A DNA stretch of 6,749 nucleotides from Candidatus Heimdallarchaeota archaeon (GTDB lineage Archaea > Asgardarchaeota > Heimdallarchaeia > Hodarchaeales > LC-3), in the NCBI GenBank assembly GCA_027364495.1, contig DAHXPE010000164.1:1-6749 (forward strand). The letters run 5' to 3'. The translations under genes and the position numbers were made by a program. This document shows, piece after piece, positions 1 to 5,758 of this stretch (positions within the stretch are counted from its first letter, which is position 1; every line of letters begins with the position of its first letter). The notes under the pieces were generated by a model. The model saw only the letters and a program-made list of their open reading frames with translations, ran no database searches and had not been told where the DNA came from.

Positions 1-75
1 TCAGAGAACAAAAATGGTCAATTAAAGATCAAAATTTTCTCAAAAAAACTTATAAATAATAAAGATGGTTTATTA
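1..75 (+). repeat. Left arm of a perfect 75-bp inverted repeat
   Basis: Bases 1-75 are the exact reverse complement of 676-750, with no mismatch over 75 positions; identity stops at base 76/675. The arm carries a second copy of the upstream region of the DinB-like gene, including its TATA-like box (here at 50-58), pointing rightward. It begins at the first base of the window, so its true outer limit is unknown. No transposase lies between the arms, and the right arm is simply the promoter region of a normal gene, so this does not look like the terminal repeat of an insertion sequence. A template-switch inversion or a contig-end assembly chimera is more likely. Confidence 0.97.
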
Positions 76-152
76 CTCCAATTGGTGGTTCATTCTTAAT
101 TCTTGGATGGATTTGTTTATTCTTCTTTGCAATAAGTTTTAAAAAAGTTTAG
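72..152 (+). pseudogene. C-terminal fragment of a DUF423 (YgdD-like) membrane protein, cut at the inverted-repeat junction
   Basis: The frame reads ITPIGGSFLILGW, then a hydrophobic stretch, and ends in SFKKV and TAG at 150-152. This matches the conserved end of the DUF423 family: E. coli YgdD has FVTPVGG, then SFLAGW, a last transmembrane helix and a short basic tail. DUF423 proteins are small (about 120-130 residues), four-helix inner-membrane proteins of unknown function; only the last helix is present here. Upstream the frame enters the inverted-repeat arm and meets TAA at 60-62, so the rest of the gene is missing. The homology begins within four bases of the repeat boundary (75/76), which suggests the gene was intact before the rearrangement, or is intact in the real genome. 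It converges with the DinB-like gene, with a 17-bp gap. Confidence 0.72.
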
Positions 153-169
153 ATAAAAATTTTTGGAAG

Positions 170-676
170 TTATAAATATGGATAAATTAAGGGTGGTTTT
201 ATCCCAAGCATTCTAAGATAAATGTAAATTTGTCCACGATGATGAATCATTTCTTCAAAACTCGTTTCTAATGCCCTTTGTCCACTTAATGTCCAGGATC
301 CCCAGCCTACTTTATCTAAATTATAAGAAATTGTTTCATCCAGATATTGATTTTTAATGTTTCCCTTGAGGTAATCAACGAAATTAGAGAAAGTATTATA
401 ATAATCACCTAGATCCTTTAAATCACTAATTGATTCTAAATCAATAGAAATCTTCTTGAAATCTTCATCAGAAAATTCTTTTTTTCCAATACCAGAAAGA
501 TAGATGAATGGGCTATTCACAACATGATAAAGCAGAAATTTTAAACTATTAAGTTCACCTTCTGGTTTAAAATTTATTTTGTCTTTAGGGACTAAAGGTA
601 AAACTGTTTTTAATGTATTTAGAACTCTATTTTGCATATAATCTAAAAATTCATTTGTTTGATCCATGTGCTTCAT
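170..676 (-). CDS. DinB-like (DinB/YfiT superfamily) putative metal-dependent enzyme
   Basis: This 168-residue protein has the size and pattern of the DinB/YfiT superfamily of four-helix-bundle metalloproteins. Members often bind a divalent metal through three His and include thiol-dependent transferases; many have no known substrate. The clearest signature is the C-terminal HHRGQIYIYLRMLGIKPP (about 145-162), matching the HxxxHRGQ helix and the tail that follows it. The first expected ligand is H51 in LLYHVVNS. In the usual HEIHHRGQ motif the first His is a ligand; here that position is E142 (EMIHHRGQ), leaving H51, H146 and possibly Glu. Met4 (ATG at 665-667) is a plausible alternative start: it lies about 30 nt from the TATA-like box centre, fitting a leaderless mRNA, and gives a typical DinB N-terminus (MDQTNEFLDYM). 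The gene's promoter and first start-codon base lie in the right repeat arm. The specific substrate cannot be told from sequence. Confidence 0.85.
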   Translation of the reverse strand: MKHMDQTNEFLDYMQNRVLNTLKTVLPLVPKDKINFKPEGELNSLKFLLYHVVNSPFIYLSGIGKKEFSDEDFKKISIDLESISDLKDLGDYYNTFSNFVDYLKGNIKNQYLDETISYNLDKVGWGSWTLSGQRALETSFEEMIHHRGQIYIYLRMLGIKPPLIYPYL

Positions 677-750
677 AATAAACCATCTTTATTATTTATA
701 AGTTTTTTTGAGAAAATTTTGATCTTTAATTGACCATTTTTGTTCTCTGA
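676..750 (-). repeat. Right arm of the 75-bp inverted repeat, containing the DinB-like gene's promoter region
   Basis: This is the exact reverse complement of 1-75. It runs from the first base of the DinB-like gene's ATG (base 676) outward through its upstream region. This copy sits in a natural context as the promoter of an intact gene, so it is probably the original and 1-75 the derived copy. Confidence 0.97.
693..701 (-). promoter_or_regulatory. TATA-like box for the DinB-like gene
   Basis: On the minus strand the sequence reads TTATAAATA. Its centre is about 21 nt from the ATG at 676 and about 30 nt from the ATG at 667. With the usual archaeal TATA position near -26, transcription would begin near 670, favouring a leaderless message translated from 667. 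The surroundings are all A/T-rich, so the assignment is tentative. Confidence 0.4.
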
Positions 751-818
751 AGAAAAATTCTTTTTAACGAAGCATATACTTTCTGCTTCCCTTTGGCAGA
801 TTCCAGAGGGTATCTAGG

Positions 819-827
819 TATTTATTA
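819..827 (+). promoter_or_regulatory. TATA-like box for the HTH_10 regulator gene
   Basis: TATTTATTA lies with its centre about 35 nt ahead of the ATG at 858, which would give a leader of roughly 8 nt. No Shine-Dalgarno sequence precedes the ATG (ATTGATAACCT). A weak interrupted inverted repeat, TCTGC/GCAGA (782-800), lies just upstream and could be a regulator site, but it is too short to claim. Confidence 0.4.
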
Positions 828-857
828 TGCGAAAAAAAATCTATTAATTGATAACCT

Positions 858-1559
858 ATGATTTATGATGGAGTATTAGAAGTAAGTTACAAGCATGCTG
901 AGGGATTAACATCAATCACAGAAAAATATCCAGATATAAAGGTTTCGTTATGGTGTAATTGGTCAATTGATATTATAGCAGTTGATTCGGATAATTTGAA
1001 TGAAAAAAATAATTTTATTGAAAACTTAGAAACCTATATAGGAAAGAATATGATTTTAGCAGCCTCTTCAGAATCTAGTCCGATTATTATTCGGCCATGC
1101 AACTGTCCTTCATCACCAGTTTCTGTTATTTTACCTGAATATGATAGTTTCCATATTTCACCTATTGTTTACGAAAAAAACAAAGAAATACTGCATGTTA
1201 TGTTAGCTTCATCATCAACTGATTCTTTATTTGATAAAATAAAAGAATTAGAATATGTTGAACAAGTAAATCTAAAATATCTTACACCTTATAAATTTCC
1301 AGAGAAACCTTTTCCAATATATGTCCCGATCAATGATTTATTAGCTAACTTAACAGATAAACAATATGAAATTTTGTTAGAAGCATTTAACAAAGGTTAT
1401 TACGAATTACCTAGACAATCAACAACCGAGGAACTCTCAAAGAAATTCGACATAAGTAGAAGAGCATTTGAAGATCATTTAAGAAAAGCAGAAAGAAACG
1501 TATTTAATATAATTGTCCCTTATTTTCTTATGAATCGATTAGAAAAAATAGATGATTGA
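858..1559 (+). CDS. HTH_10 (Bat-type, bacterio-opsin activator-like) transcriptional regulator
   Basis: The protein has 233 residues. The C-terminal part (about 165-218) is a clear HTH_10 domain: LTDKQYEILLEAFNKGYYELPR, then the helix-turn-helix proper, EELSKKFDISRRAFEDHLRKAER, with the recognition helix near 198-211. This DNA-binding domain is found mainly in archaea, at the C-terminus of presumed one-component regulators. The N-terminal half (about 1-155) is the presumed sensor. Its start, with EKYPDIKVSLWCNWSIDII (22-40), resembles the N-termini of other short archaeal HTH_10 proteins, and it has a C81-N-C83 pair that could bind metal or act in redox sensing; that is inference. The ATG at 858 is preferred because a TATA-like box lies 35 nt upstream and the product starts at the expected family position. 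It precedes the TPR gene on the same strand, but the TPR gene has its own TATA box. Targets are unknown. Confidence 0.88.
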   Translation: MIYDGVLEVSYKHAEGLTSITEKYPDIKVSLWCNWSIDIIAVDSDNLNEKNNFIENLETYIGKNMILAASSESSPIIIRPCNCPSSPVSVILPEYDSFHISPIVYEKNKEILHVMLASSSTDSLFDKIKELEYVEQVNLKYLTPYKFPEKPFPIYVPINDLLANLTDKQYEILLEAFNKGYYELPRQSTTEELSKKFDISRRAFEDHLRKAERNVFNIIVPYFLMNRLEKIDD

Positions 1560-1570
1560 ATATAATAGCT

Positions 1571-1578
1571 TTTATATA
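1571..1578 (+). promoter_or_regulatory. Consensus archaeal TATA box ahead of the TPR gene
   Basis: TTTATATA matches the archaeal TATA-box consensus and sits in the 51-bp gap after the regulator gene's stop codon. Initiation about 26 nt downstream, near 1601, would give a 10-nt leader to the TTG at 1611 or a 28-nt leader to the ATG at 1629. The TPR gene can therefore be transcribed independently of the regulator. Confidence 0.55.
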
Positions 1579-1610
1579 TTCTTATCTAGATTTAATCAAT
1601 AAGTTTCAAA

Positions 1611-4148
1611 TTGAGTTCTTCAAAGATTATGCCTGTTGAAATATTAAAAAGCCTTTTTCTCGAAGGTAATTTTGAATCCTTTCTTCAATCTTTAAATTCA
1701 AACGAAAATTCTGAACCTATTTGGAATTCTAATGAGTATAAATTTCTTAAATTCCGTTCATTATTATCATGCGGTTATTATATTACCTTAAAAAAAGAAC
1801 TAGAGGATTTTATTTCAAAGGAAAAAAAAATATCTGATACTGATCTAATTCAGCTATATTTTCTCAAATGTGACGTTTTTTTAAATTTAAACAAGAATAA
1901 TGATGGTATATCAGTAGTAAACGAACTTACAAGACTGCTTAATGACAAACAGAAAGAATTTGATAATAAAGAAATATTACTATTTAGAACTACGACGTAC
2001 AGGCTACTGTTTTCACCTTTTGATTTAATTTTTGATCAATATCTGAAAAAATTTAAAGAGCTAACTGGAAAAATAATAAATGATTATGTTGAACTTAAAG
2101 CTCTTCTCCCAGAATTTTATTTGAATCTAGCAATTATATTTAGGGAAAGATCTGATCTTATTAATGCTAAGGTATATTTAGATAAACTTTCAGATATAAT
2201 TTTAAACAATAAATATTTTAATGCTTCGATACAATTTCAATATGGTTTAATTGATTTTTCAAATCAATTTTATGATAAGGCTATAAAACAATTTGAAAAA
2301 AGTCTCCAATTATATAGAGAAATAAGTAATATTAACAAATCTTTAGAATCAATTATCTATCTAAGCAGTTCCTATCTTAGGAATGGTGAATTAAGTTTAT
2401 CTGAAGATATTCTTTTACAATCAATCTATTATTTTAAGCCTATTTATGATGATCTTTTTATAATTATGCGTTATGAACATTTGGGAGATATCTATTTTTT
2501 TAAAGGTGACTTAAAATCATCATATTTTGATTGTTATAATAAAGCAGAAATGAGATATGAACGAAACGATTTAACTAATAACCTTAATACTCTTTATATA
2601 AAAATTGCACGTTTAAAAGCATCTGAAGGTAATTTCGATAATTCAATGCTTTATATTCATAAAGTCATAGAAAATTTTCATTTAAATAATGATTTCGAAA
2701 AGGAAATTATGAATAAATCTTATTTAGGGAATGCTCTTTTTGAAATGGGAAATTTTGAGGAAGCTTTTAATTTATGGAATGGTCTTGATGATCATTTCAA
2801 AAATTCTGAAAATCTAAGATTTATTGCATTTAACAAATTAAATATTGGTAAGTATTATCTCATAACAGATACTCCTACTGCTATTTTGCATTATAAAAAT
2901 ACAATTGGATTATTTGAAAAATTGAATCTCATCGAAGGGTTAATTGAATCATATTTGGGTTATTCAATAGCTTTAGAAGAATATGGTAATAAATATCAAG
3001 ATGAAGAAAGAACTATTTTTTATAAGACTAAGGAACTAATAACCAACTTAAAAGGTAATTATCTTCAAATAAGTGAAGGTATTTATCGTTTATGTTTACT
3101 TTCAATTGAAAATTTACTTGGCTTTACAAGAATGTATATTGATTTGACTCTTAATTTGTTAGAAAAAATACCTTCCAGCCCCAGAATTGTTCAAAAGATT
3201 AAATTTCTTAAAGCTATTAAATTGAAATCAATAATAAGATTGAAAGAACAAGCTCAATCAATGGAATTATTTGAAGAGATTGTCTCAGAAGAATTAATGG
3301 ATTATCAAACAACTTTATTATCCTATCTTAATTTGTTAGAATTCAAGGTATTTGAATTAAAATTCTCAGATAATACAGAAATTTTAATGGAAGCAGATGA
3401 AATACTAGAAAATTTGATTAATCTGACTTCAAATAATAAAATGAGTTCTTGGTATAGCAAAACATTAGCATTAAAATCGCAAATTAATCTCATTAAACTA
3501 AATTTTGAAGAATCGAAAAAGAATATTCATGAAGCTATTGATATTGCCAAAAAAAGGAATTTAAAACATTTGTTGATTTCCTTAAATAATCAATATGATG
3601 AAATGTTGTCCAAAATAGGAAAATTGGAGATGTTAAATGAGAATAGCAATTCTATATCTAATCGTTTAAAAATAACAAATTTTCTTATTTTTGAGAAAAG
3701 CCTTCCTAAATTGTTAGATATAACAGAAGAACAACCTTTTTATTTTTCTATAATAGATTCTCAAGGTTTGAGTATTTATTCTCATAATTTCTTCAATTCA
3801 TCATCTGAAGGATTTGATCAATTGATGAGTGGATTTTTAATAGCAATTAATTCAGTAATTTTAAATTTGTTTTCTTCTTCAGGATTTCTAGAAAGAATTA
3901 AACATAAAGAATACACGATTATGATCTTTCAACTAATTACAAATTTGTATATTTGTTATGCGTTTAAAGGTCCCTCTTATCATGCGCAAGAAAAAATCGA
4001 TGGTATACTATCTGAGTTTTCAAAAGATAAAATTATGAATTCTATAATGGAATCATCTAAAAATAAAAAGACCTTAAATAAGCTTGAAATAGATTTAATT
4101 GAATCTATACTAAAAAAATATTTACCTATTAAGAATCTGGAAACGTAA
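1611..4148 (+). CDS. Large TPR-repeat protein with a C-terminal longin/roadblock-like domain
   Basis: This 845-residue protein has no signal peptide or membrane segment. Most of it is alpha-helical repeats. TPR-like units of 36-42 residues are clearest at about 205-460, for example YGLIDFSNQFYDKAIKQFEK (211-230), LGDIYFFKGDLKSSYFDCYN and LGNALFEMGNFEEAFNLW; another lies at about 612-650. TPR arrays act as protein-binding scaffolds. After a linker, residues about 710-803 form a separate alpha/beta domain: FYFSIIDSQGLSIYSHNF, then LMSGFLIAINSVI, a basic turn RIKHKEYTIMI, and YICYAFKGPSYHAQEKI. From memory, this resembles the small longin/roadblock-like domain found in many Asgard archaeal proteins, often near small GTPases. 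The lead is a scaffold or sensor linked to GTPase or membrane-associated regulation, but no specific function is established. The start is TTG at 1611; ATG at 1629 (Met7) is an alternative at a plausible distance from the TATA box. Confidence 0.85.
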   Translation: MSSSKIMPVEILKSLFLEGNFESFLQSLNSNENSEPIWNSNEYKFLKFRSLLSCGYYITLKKELEDFISKEKKISDTDLIQLYFLKCDVFLNLNKNNDGISVVNELTRLLNDKQKEFDNKEILLFRTTTYRLLFSPFDLIFDQYLKKFKELTGKIINDYVELKALLPEFYLNLAIIFRERSDLINAKVYLDKLSDIILNNKYFNASIQFQYGLIDFSNQFYDKAIKQFEKSLQLYREISNINKSLESIIYLSSSYLRNGELSLSEDILLQSIYYFKPIYDDLFIIMRYEHLGDIYFFKGDLKSSYFDCYNKAEMRYERNDLTNNLNTLYIKIARLKASEGNFDNSMLYIHKVIENFHLNNDFEKEIMNKSYLGNALFEMGNFEEAFNLWNGLDDHFKNSENLRFIAFNKLNIGKYYLITDTPTAILHYKNTIGLFEKLNLIEGLIESYLGYSIALEEYGNKYQDEERTIFYKTKELITNLKGNYLQISEGIYRLCLLSIENLLGFTRMYIDLTLNLLEKIPSSPRIVQKIKFLKAIKLKSIIRLKEQAQSMELFEEIVSEELMDYQTTLLSYLNLLEFKVFELKFSDNTEILMEADEILENLINLTSNNKMSSWYSKTLALKSQINLIKLNFEESKKNIHEAIDIAKKRNLKHLLISLNNQYDEMLSKIGKLEMLNENSNSISNRLKITNFLIFEKSLPKLLDITEEQPFYFSIIDSQGLSIYSHNFFNSSSEGFDQLMSGFLIAINSVILNLFSSSGFLERIKHKEYTIMIFQLITNLYICYAFKGPSYHAQEKIDGILSEFSKDKIMNSIMESSKNKKTLNKLEIDLIESILKKYLPIKNLET

Positions 4149-4170
4149 TTTGTTGACAAATTACAAATTT
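4145..4170 (+). terminator. Hairpin overlapping the TPR gene's stop codon, followed by a T-containing tract
   Basis: GTAATTTG (4145-4152) pairs perfectly with CAAATTAC (4157-4164) around a 4-nt TTGA loop; the stop codon TAA lies inside the left arm. AAATTTTG follows. The structure could mark the 3' end of the TPR mRNA or help terminate transcription. The stem is A/T-rich and the T run is short, so termination is inference. Confidence 0.4.
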
Positions 4171-4279
4171 TGAATTAGACATATTTTTTATGATTTCCTA
4201 AACATCTATTGTCGATTTTTAAAACACAACATTTAACAAAAATTAAGATCCTAATAAATGTTTATTTCCGGGGGATTTC

Positions 4280-4488
4280 ATGACAGCTGAAATTATTAAA
4301 GACCCAATTATATTTTAACAGAAAAAGGAAAAGAAAAATTAGTTGAGCTTGGTATTAGCTTTCAAAATTTGGATAAGAAGAACAGAAAATTTTACGTATC
4401 CAGATTTGAGGTTTTTAAATTCTCAAATTTTAAAATTATTAGAAAAAAAAATTTTTTACTAAGGTTAAAGCTAACCTGGCAAATTTAA
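4280..4488 (+). pseudogene. Frameshifted remnant of a winged-helix (ArsR-like) regulator
   Basis: An ATG at 4280, 4 nt after a GGGGGA run, opens MTAEIIKDP but hits TAA at 4316-4318. In another frame, from CCC at 4303, the sequence continues as PNYILTEKGKEKLVELGIS, then FQNLDKKNRKF, and stays open to TAA at 4486-4488. ILTEKGKEKLVELGI is the typical wing and following helix of an ArsR- or PadR/MarR-type winged-helix protein. The KNRKFYVSR part recalls the ArsR-like subgroup in which that segment precedes a conserved LDW(S/T)ER motif. That motif is absent, and the tail becomes lysine/phenylalanine-rich low complexity. A one-base frame change near the CCC run at 4303-4305 would join both parts. 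The recognition helix and anything before it are missing. It could also be a small intact gene with a sequencing error in the CCC run. Confidence 0.45.
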
Positions 4489-4495
4489 GCTTTAA
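4439..4495. terminator. Palindromic A/T tract and hairpin between convergent genes, possible bidirectional terminator
   Basis: Two structures lie at the 3' end of the minus-strand membrane protein gene. TTAAAGCT (4465-4472) pairs perfectly with AGCTTTAA (4488-4495) around a 15-nt loop. Next to it, 4439-4462 is a near-palindrome with TTAG and CTAA ends around A9T6. Read on the minus strand, the hairpin is followed by a run of T, the usual archaeal termination signal. Transcripts from both sides converge here. Confidence 0.45.
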
Positions 4496-4498
4496 AAA

Positions 4499-5470
4499 TC
4501 ACTGAATATTTTTTGCTGTGCTATCGGAATTTGATTTTGAATAATTTGTAACAACTTTGATAGCTTTATACATACTTCCTAAACCTATGCCTCCTACTAC
4601 AATAAGGGTTAATAACAATGCGCTACCAAGAGAATCAAGATTTGGTATGGGAATACCTGTACTAATAGCGAAATTTGAAATAAATGGGAAAAATATCACC
4701 AGAAATCCGATTACAGCAAATGCTAATCCTCCGTAGTATAATGAATGGCCCGCAGTTGATTTTCCAACATATTTAATTTCTTCAATAGTTAGTTTTTTCA
4801 CTTTCATAAAATTTGCAAACACAGCTCCAATTATGATTTGCATTGCCATTGTTCCAAGCCCAAAAAAGCACCCAACTAATGGAGCATAAAAAATACTACC
4901 TACTTGAGGTGCAAGTATAAATACAATAATACTGGCATATGCACCTAATCCCCAACCAGCAATAAAACCATGGAAAATTGCCAATTTTAATGAGACTGGT
5001 TTAAATTCTTCTTCAAGTTCATGTAATGGCTTTCGTTCCGATTCGCTAGAATGATGGGTCCTGCCACCGAATAACCTATCAATAGGAATATGTATATATT
5101 TTCCACGAAGAATTTGAGCCCCTGCAAAAAACATAGCTAACCCAACGATTATATAAACTGGGCCGTCCAAATTATACGTTTTGTAAATTTCAGCTAACCC
5201 TAAAAAACCTAATGTTGTAAGTACAGACCTTTGAATTATAAAACCGAGTGAGAATGTGAATCCTGCCTTCATCCCACCTTTGGTACTATATGAACCAACT
5301 GAATAGCTAAAAGTAATTGGCCATGTATGTTCATCTGGTGTAATACCGTGTAAAATTCCTAATATAAAAGCAAGAAGTAGAATAACTCCTAATGATAAAC
5401 CGGATGTACTTGGATTTAAAATATGATAAATATAAGTTAATAAATCAACCACGATTAATATTAGCTCCAA
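4499..5470 (-). CDS. Polytopic membrane protein of the NicO/UreH/TauE-like transporter superfamily
   Basis: The 323-residue protein has about seven or eight hydrophobic segments (roughly 26-46, 68-92, 104-122, 162-188, 195-222, 243-265, 280-305, plus a possible N-terminal one at 2-18). The first conserved segment reads LGILHGITPDEHTWP (38-51). Its H41-x4-D-E-H pattern parallels the H-x4-DH metal motif of nickel/cobalt transporters and the equivalent helix of NicO and UreH-like proteins. A second motif, FHGFIAGWGLGAYA (166-179), fits the repeated half of this fold. A hydrophilic loop at about 130-158 has HH and many Glu residues (GGRTHHSSESERKPLHELEEE), as often seen in metal transporters. The likely role is transport of a divalent metal or a small anion across the cytoplasmic membrane; the substrate is unknown. 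The frame has no ATG near its beginning: TTG at 5468-5470 is the best start, about 47 nt after the TATA palindrome. There is no recognisable Shine-Dalgarno site. Confidence 0.78.
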   Translation of the reverse strand: MELILIVVDLLTYIYHILNPSTSGLSLGVILLLAFILGILHGITPDEHTWPITFSYSVGSYSTKGGMKAGFTFSLGFIIQRSVLTTLGFLGLAEIYKTYNLDGPVYIIVGLAMFFAGAQILRGKYIHIPIDRLFGGRTHHSSESERKPLHELEEEFKPVSLKLAIFHGFIAGWGLGAYASIIVFILAPQVGSIFYAPLVGCFFGLGTMAMQIIIGAVFANFMKVKKLTIEEIKYVGKSTAGHSLYYGGLAFAVIGFLVIFFPFISNFAISTGIPIPNLDSLGSALLLTLIVVGGIGLGSMYKAIKVVTNYSKSNSDSTAKNIQ

Positions 5471-5510
5471 ATATTCTAATTTAAATTTGAAAAATTGATT
5501 TCATATAGTT

Positions 5511-5524
5511 TAGTATATATACTA
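5511..5524 (-). promoter_or_regulatory. Palindromic TATA element TAGTATATATACTA ahead of the membrane transporter gene
   Basis: The 14-bp sequence is a perfect palindrome with TATATA at its centre. On the minus strand it is correctly placed to act as the TATA box of the transporter gene: predicted initiation near 5490 would give a leader of about 20 nt to the TTG start. The symmetry means it could also bind a dimeric repressor or fire in both directions. Confidence 0.45.
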
Positions 5525-5530
5525 GAAAAA

Positions 5531-5605
5531 TTATATTTTAACAATTACATTACAATTCTATTGCTTGGGTATGGGAAGTTTTCCTACTTCAATAGTTGTT
5601 CTGGT
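5531..5605 (-). pseudogene. RidA-family C-terminal remnant fused to the aldehyde dehydrogenase remnant
   Basis: On the minus strand, in the same frame as the upstream ALDH remnant, the sequence reads TRTTIEVGKLPIPKQ, then TAG (5558-5560), then NCNVIVKI and TAA (5531-5533). RidA/YjgF-family proteins end in a strand of the form RTTVEVxxLPxxxLVEIxxIA, so both the first part and the VIVKI tail after the stop fit that ending. In nitrobenzene and kynurenine catabolism a RidA-family protein is the 2-aminomuconate deaminase, and its gene often neighbours an ALDH gene. The first 110 or so residues are missing and a stop codon interrupts what is left. The match is short, so this is a reasoned assignment rather than a secure one. 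Confidence 0.5.
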
Positions 5606-5758
5606 ATGAAGATCTCGTAACATCTGGTAATTGATCCAAACCAATTTAGTCTGTAATTTTGAAGCTACTTTATCAGCTTTATTTAAATTTTCAGTCCAAA
5701 CAACTGAGGCTAGACCTTATTTGGTACTAATACTAATAATATCATCTTCATAAACTTT
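5606..5758 (-). pseudogene. Aldehyde dehydrogenase (ALDH8A1/HMSD-like) C-terminal remnant with in-frame stop
   Basis: On the minus strand, one frame reads VYEDDIISISTK, TAA (5717-5719), then GLASVVWTENLNKADKVASK, LQTKLVWINYQMLRDLHT. Aldehyde dehydrogenases of the 2-aminomuconate-/2-hydroxymuconate-semialdehyde type have, in this order, a DEEEAI..AN.TKYGLAA segment, VWT.N, HRVA.KLQ.GLVW.NCW and LR(D/E)L..PFGG. The TAA falls exactly on the Tyr of TKYGL, so it is a simple nonsense change. The active-site half is absent upstream, and the PFGG..SGIGREGG end is replaced by RidA-like sequence. The first codons overlap the last codons of the SDR gene in another frame, consistent with a deletion that joined the SDR 3' end to the middle of an ALDH gene. 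No functional product is expected. The same strand and immediate adjacency suggest a former SDR-ALDH-RidA operon. Confidence 0.7.

Noticed and set aside
1..750. Inverted-repeat-bounded segment as an insertion sequence or MITE-like element
   Set aside because: There is no transposase inside, the content is a host-type DinB gene plus a truncated neighbour, and the right arm is an ordinary promoter region. Target duplications cannot be checked because the left arm starts at base 1.
782..800. TCTGC/GCAGA interrupted inverted repeat ahead of the HTH_10 gene as an operator
   Set aside because: The arms are only 5 bp with a 9-bp spacer; too weak to call without conservation data.
4280..4320. Programmed -1 ribosomal frameshift at the CCC run
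   Set aside because: There is no canonical heptanucleotide slippery site and no strong downstream pseudoknot. The product would lack the DNA-recognition helix, so decay or sequencing error is simpler.
4306..5543. 15-bp direct repeat AATTATATTTTAACA at 4306-4320 and 5529-5543
   Set aside because: In sequence this AT-rich, a 15-bp match within a 6.7-kb window is not unlikely by chance, and the two contexts are unrelated.
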